A stretch of 64,000 nucleotides of DNA from JANRLL01 sp033762715 (GTDB taxonomy: Bacteria; Pseudomonadota; Alphaproteobacteria; Rickettsiales; SXRF01): assembly GCA_033762715.1 (NCBI GenBank), contig JANRLL010000003.1:47249-111248 (forward strand). Reading direction: 5' to 3'. Shown in pieces: positions 62,138-64,000 of the stretch. The first letter of the stretch is position 1. Each line of letters begins with the position of its first letter. A program made the translations under genes and the position numbers. Under the pieces are notes generated by a model that saw nothing but the letters and a program-made list of their open reading frames with translations, was not told where the DNA came from and ran no database searches.

Positions 62138-62785
62138 TTAATTTTTGTTGGTCACGCTATTAAACAGCGCATCAATATCGGCTTGGCTTGCAGCCTGACC
62201 GGCTAATTGCGGGCCATTGAGCAGGTCTTTATCGGTCAGTGGACGAGGCTGCGCGTCTGACTGTGCCTCTTGGTTACCAAACAAGTCATTGAGTTTGCGG
62301 ATGCGCTCTTCAATATTGTTAAGCATACGGATTACTTTGGTGATGCGTTGGCCGGTAATGTCCTGGAAGGTGCAGGCATCATAAATACGTACCGTCGCAT
62401 CGGTGATGGCTTGTTCTTTTTCTCCGCCTATGCCCGAGACTGCATTTTGAATAGCATCAGCCGCATCCATAATGGTGTTGGTGGCTTGCTCGGTGGATTT
62501 AATCACCTCATCGAGATGCTGCGAGGCATCGACAATCACCGCCTCTGATTTATCATTGGTGGAGATGGCAAAAATTTCGCTTTTCGCATCGGCGATATAT
62601 TTAGCCAGCCGTGCGATTTCTTGATGCATGAATTCATCGGCTTTAGATGCATCAGGCTGCAGGGTCGAAGCAATATCCATAAACATGCTGCCCACATCTT
62701 CGAGTGAAATCTCACCCTTCTGCGCACGCATATCAACCAGGCTCTTTAGCAGCGCCCTGCCTAATTTGACTTGCATATCCGACAT
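62138..62785 (-). CDS. cheZ: Chemotaxis protein phosphatase CheZ
   Basis: CheZ dephosphorylates CheY-P, ending the motor-switch signal. The 215-residue protein is helical, with the active motif ACTFQDITGQRITKVI; Asp142 and Gln146 correspond to the conserved D-x3-Q pair whose Gln activates water. A long helix covers about residues 40-165, a linker follows, and the last 15 residues, QADIDALFNSVTNKN, resemble the C-terminal CheY-binding peptide. An AGGAG ribosome-binding site precedes the ATG. It follows cheY by 14 bases. Confidence 0.9.
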   Translation of the reverse strand: MSDMQVKLGRALLKSLVDMRAQKGEISLEDVGSMFMDIASTLQPDASKADEFMHQEIARLAKYIADAKSEIFAISTNDKSEAVIVDASQHLDEVIKSTEQATNTIMDAADAIQNAVSGIGGEKEQAITDATVRIYDACTFQDITGQRITKVIRMLNNIEERIRKLNDLFGNQEAQSDAQPRPLTDKDLLNGPQLAGQAASQADIDALFNSVTNKN

Positions 62786-62799
62786 GCACTACTCCTGGT

Positions 62800-63186
62800 T
62801 TAAAATTCTCCGATGACGCTAACTAGCTTGCCTTTGAGCGTCTCGGCATTGAAAGGTTTGACCACATAGTTGCTAACGCCGGCCTGTTTGGCAGCAATCA
62901 CGTTTTCAGGCTTGCTTTCAGCCGTCACCATGATGAACGGAATATTCTTAAACTTATCACTCGCGCGCACTTGCTTTAGCAGCTCTAGGCCGGTCATCGG
63001 CTCCATATTCCAATCGGAAATCACCAGGCCATATTGTTTCTCAGCCAATTTGGTCAGCGCATCGGTTCCATCAGCGGCCTCGTCCACATGGTCAAAGCCT
63101 AGCTGCTTGAGCAAATTACGAATAATGCGGCGCATAGTGTTATAGTCATCTACGACTAAAATCTGCATTGCTTTATCAACGGGCAT
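62800..63186 (-). CDS. cheY: Chemotaxis response regulator CheY
   Basis: CheY is the single-domain receiver that carries the chemotaxis signal to the flagellar switch. The 128-residue protein has all key residues: Asp13/Asp14 in LVVDDYNTMRR, the phospho-acceptor Asp58 in VISDWNMEPMTG, Thr88 in FIMVTAES, Tyr107 and Lys110 in SNYVVKPF. No output domain follows. It is first in an operon with cheZ. An alternative Met lies six residues in. No flagellar genes are in this window, but the pair predicts motility. Confidence 0.95.
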   Translation of the reverse strand: MPVDKAMQILVVDDYNTMRRIIRNLLKQLGFDHVDEAADGTDALTKLAEKQYGLVISDWNMEPMTGLELLKQVRASDKFKNIPFIMVTAESKPENVIAAKQAGVSNYVVKPFNAETLKGKLVSVIGEF

Positions 63187-63276
63187 CGGAAAAAACCTAA
63201 CTCACTATCAGGGGTTAAACAGCATGGATCATGCTCACCATAGCGCAGATGTTTTAACGTTCGGTTAAAGACGAAG

Positions 63277-63297
63277 AATGGCTCATAATGAGCCATT
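63277..63297. promoter_or_regulatory. 21-bp perfect palindrome upstream of cheY, possible operator
   Basis: AATGGCTCAT and ATGAGCCATT mirror each other exactly around a central A. The site is about 90 bases upstream of the cheY start. A perfect palindrome of this size fits a dimeric regulator's binding site, or a short RNA hairpin. Confidence 0.4.
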
Positions 63298-63390
63298 TAG
63301 CAGGGCACTTGGCGGGGGTATGGCCGAGAGCCTTGCTGTCAATACTAAAACCGATTTTGAAAAAAATAAAACCCTTGACGGCTATTTATA

Positions 63391-63420
63391 TTGGAAAGGA
63401 AGTCAAGTTTTTCCTATAAT
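63391..63420 (+). promoter_or_regulatory. Candidate promoter of the YdcH-like gene
   Basis: TTGGAA (63391-63396) and a perfect -10 TATAAT (63415-63420) are spaced by 18 bases. The CTTGAC/GTCAAG inverted repeat at 63374-63407 straddles the -35 hexamer and could be an operator. The leader to the ATG at 63529 is about 100 bases. Confidence 0.45.
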
Positions 63421-63528
63421 AATAATTGCGTCATGATGTTTTTTTTGATGCCTCGTGGTTTTTGCGTCACAAAGAGCAACCCACCCGATCATTCCAGTCG
63501 GTTTCATTTTTGAAAGGATCTGTTTATC

Positions 63529-63726
63529 ATGTCTATCCAAGCTCATATTGACTCGCTCGCGAAAAAACGTACCCAAATCAAAGAGCAAATTGCGCTCGAG
63601 TCGGCTCGCCCAGCACCGGATTTAGTACTGATTACCAACCTGAAAAAACAGAACCTGACGCTGAAAGAAGAAATGCAACGCTATTTAATAGCTCTCGACC
63701 GCCAGGATGCCCATGCCGGCACCTGA
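63529..63726 (+). CDS. YdcH-like small protein (DUF465)
   Basis: A 65-residue helical hairpin protein of the DUF465/YdcH family: IQAHIDSLAKKRTQIKEQIALE, a short turn with RPAPD, then LVLITNLKKQNLTLKEEMQRYL. Such proteins are common in alphaproteobacteria, often in several copies; their function is unknown. An AAGGA ribosome-binding site stands 10 bases upstream. It is followed by a clear terminator, so it forms its own unit. Confidence 0.85.
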   Translation: MSIQAHIDSLAKKRTQIKEQIALESARPAPDLVLITNLKKQNLTLKEEMQRYLIALDRQDAHAGT

Positions 63727-63746
63727 CGCCGCCAGGCAGTCGAGCA

Positions 63747-63779
63747 AAAGGCCAGGGTTCGCCCCTGGCCTTTTTATTT
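63747..63779 (+). terminator. Rho-independent terminator after the YdcH-like gene
   Basis: GGCCAGGG and CCCTGGCC pair perfectly around TTCGC and are followed by TTTTTATTTT; a run of A residues precedes the stem. It lies about 20 bases after the stop codon. Confidence 0.93.
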
Positions 63780-63830
63780 TGCAGCTTGTAATCCCCAAAT
63801 GTTGTCGCTAAACATAGCATCGCCCATTTT

Positions 63831-63873
63831 GCCGTCGTAGCTCAGCTGGTAGAGCATCGCATTCGTAATGCAG
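63831..63873 (+). tRNA. 5' part of tRNA-Thr(CGU); expected 3' half not found
   Basis: GCCGTCG is the 5' acceptor strand, followed by TA, a standard D arm (GCTC AGCTGGTA GAGC) and an anticodon arm with loop TTCGTAA, anticodon CGT. The anticodon stem pairs well at only three inner positions (CA mismatch and TG at the outer end), and after TGCAG no variable loop, TTCRA T-loop or complementary acceptor strand (CGACGGC) appears in the remaining 127 bases. It is therefore a truncated or interrupted tRNA gene. Confidence 0.65.
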
Positions 63874-64000
63874 GGAGCGACAGCGGCGCGAGCGGGAAGT
63901 AAGTTTGGAAGGACAAAGAGTTAGGAAGTAATCATATCGCTGATGCATCACTCGTATCAGCGCCATGTCAGCAAAAGGTTTGCAAGTGCTTGTGAGTATT
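63874..64000. other. Sequence replacing the tRNA 3' half, nature unknown
   Basis: The segment begins with a GC-rich motif (GGAGCGACAGCGGCGCGAGC) and becomes purine-rich, then mixed. It has no open frame of useful length before the window ends and no T-arm. It could be the edge of an integrated element or a dispersed repeat. Confidence 0.3.

Larger units (their letters stand above)
63187..63528. promoter_or_regulatory. 342-bp divergent intergenic region between cheY and the YdcH-like gene
   Basis: The longest gene-free stretch in the window. It holds a hairpin TTTAAC-GTTCG-GTTAAA at 63253-63269, a 21-bp perfect palindrome at 63277-63297 (AATGGCTCAT on the left arm), a CTTGAC...GTCAAG inverted repeat at 63374-63407, and a promoter-like pair at 63391-63420. 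No open frame of note is present in either direction. It probably carries the promoters for both flanking genes and one or two operators. Confidence 0.55.

Noticed and set aside
1..64000. CRISPR arrays, insertion sequences, prophage or toxin-antitoxin loci
   Set aside because: No regularly spaced direct repeats, transposase, integrase, phage structural genes or paired antitoxin genes were seen; the zeta-like protein stands alone and is degenerate.

Overview
This is a densely packed chromosomal segment of an alphaproteobacterium. The evidence for that placement is mixed. A small NDUFS4-type complex I subunit and a DUF2610 protein are present. Other pointers are the hemD/mitofilin-like/hemY cluster, a ruvX-plsY-dprA-topA run, LpxI instead of LpxH in lipid A synthesis, a tsaE-amgK-murU trio, and a cheY-cheZ pair followed by a large TPR protein. 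Base composition looks near 50% GC by eye. I cannot name a genus; a lineage outside the well-studied orders is likely. No insertion sequence, prophage, CRISPR array or plasmid function is visible, so most of the window is core genome with interspersed unfamiliar genes.

Layout. 0-9 kb: the end of pdxJ, acpS, hemD, a mitofilin-like protein and hemY on the plus strand, meeting a minus-strand block that reads gatC, a 73-aa protein, gatA, a membrane methyltransferase, gatB, a CatB-type acetyltransferase, then a secreted protein. 9-17 kb: ruvX, plsY, dprA, topA, a class I glutamine amidotransferase-like hydrolase, a tandem metallophosphoesterase and an NDUFS4 homologue. 17-20 kb: a probable operon led by DUF2610 with two unrecognised proteins, one built from an internal duplication, closed by a 123-bp inverted-repeat element. 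20-27 kb: a dicarboxylate/amino acid symporter, an orphan TAXI binding protein and a diguanylate cyclase (minus), then purE, purK, a one-domain asparaginase-like protein and fumC. 27-31.6 kb: two large divergent unrecognised membrane-type proteins, one of them duplicated internally.

31.6-48.2 kb is the classic translation/envelope supercluster: a structured leader, rpsB, tsf, then two inserted genes (DUF2333 and a zeta-toxin-like protein), followed by pyrH, frr, uppS, cdsA, dxr, rseP, bamA, skp, lpxD, fabZ, lpxA, lpxI and lpxB. Here nucleotide and translation factors are followed by undecaprenyl, phospholipid and isoprenoid precursors, outer-membrane protein assembly and lipid A synthesis. 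48.3-55.5 kb is one giant cysteine-rich exported-looking protein of 2411 residues with two FCCH-like repeats and no recognised function. 55.5-58 kb holds murU, amgK, tsaE and iscX on the minus strand. 58-64 kb holds an ankyrin protein, then the cheY/cheZ/TPR operon, a YdcH-like protein with a clear terminator, and the 5' half of a tRNA-Thr(CGU) gene whose expected 3' half is replaced by unrelated sequence.

The best places to look for something undescribed are the giant protein, the divergent pair at 26.9-31.6 kb, the DUF2610 operon, the degenerate zeta-like protein at 34.8-35.7 kb, and the broken tRNA at the right edge. None of these can be assigned a function from sequence alone.
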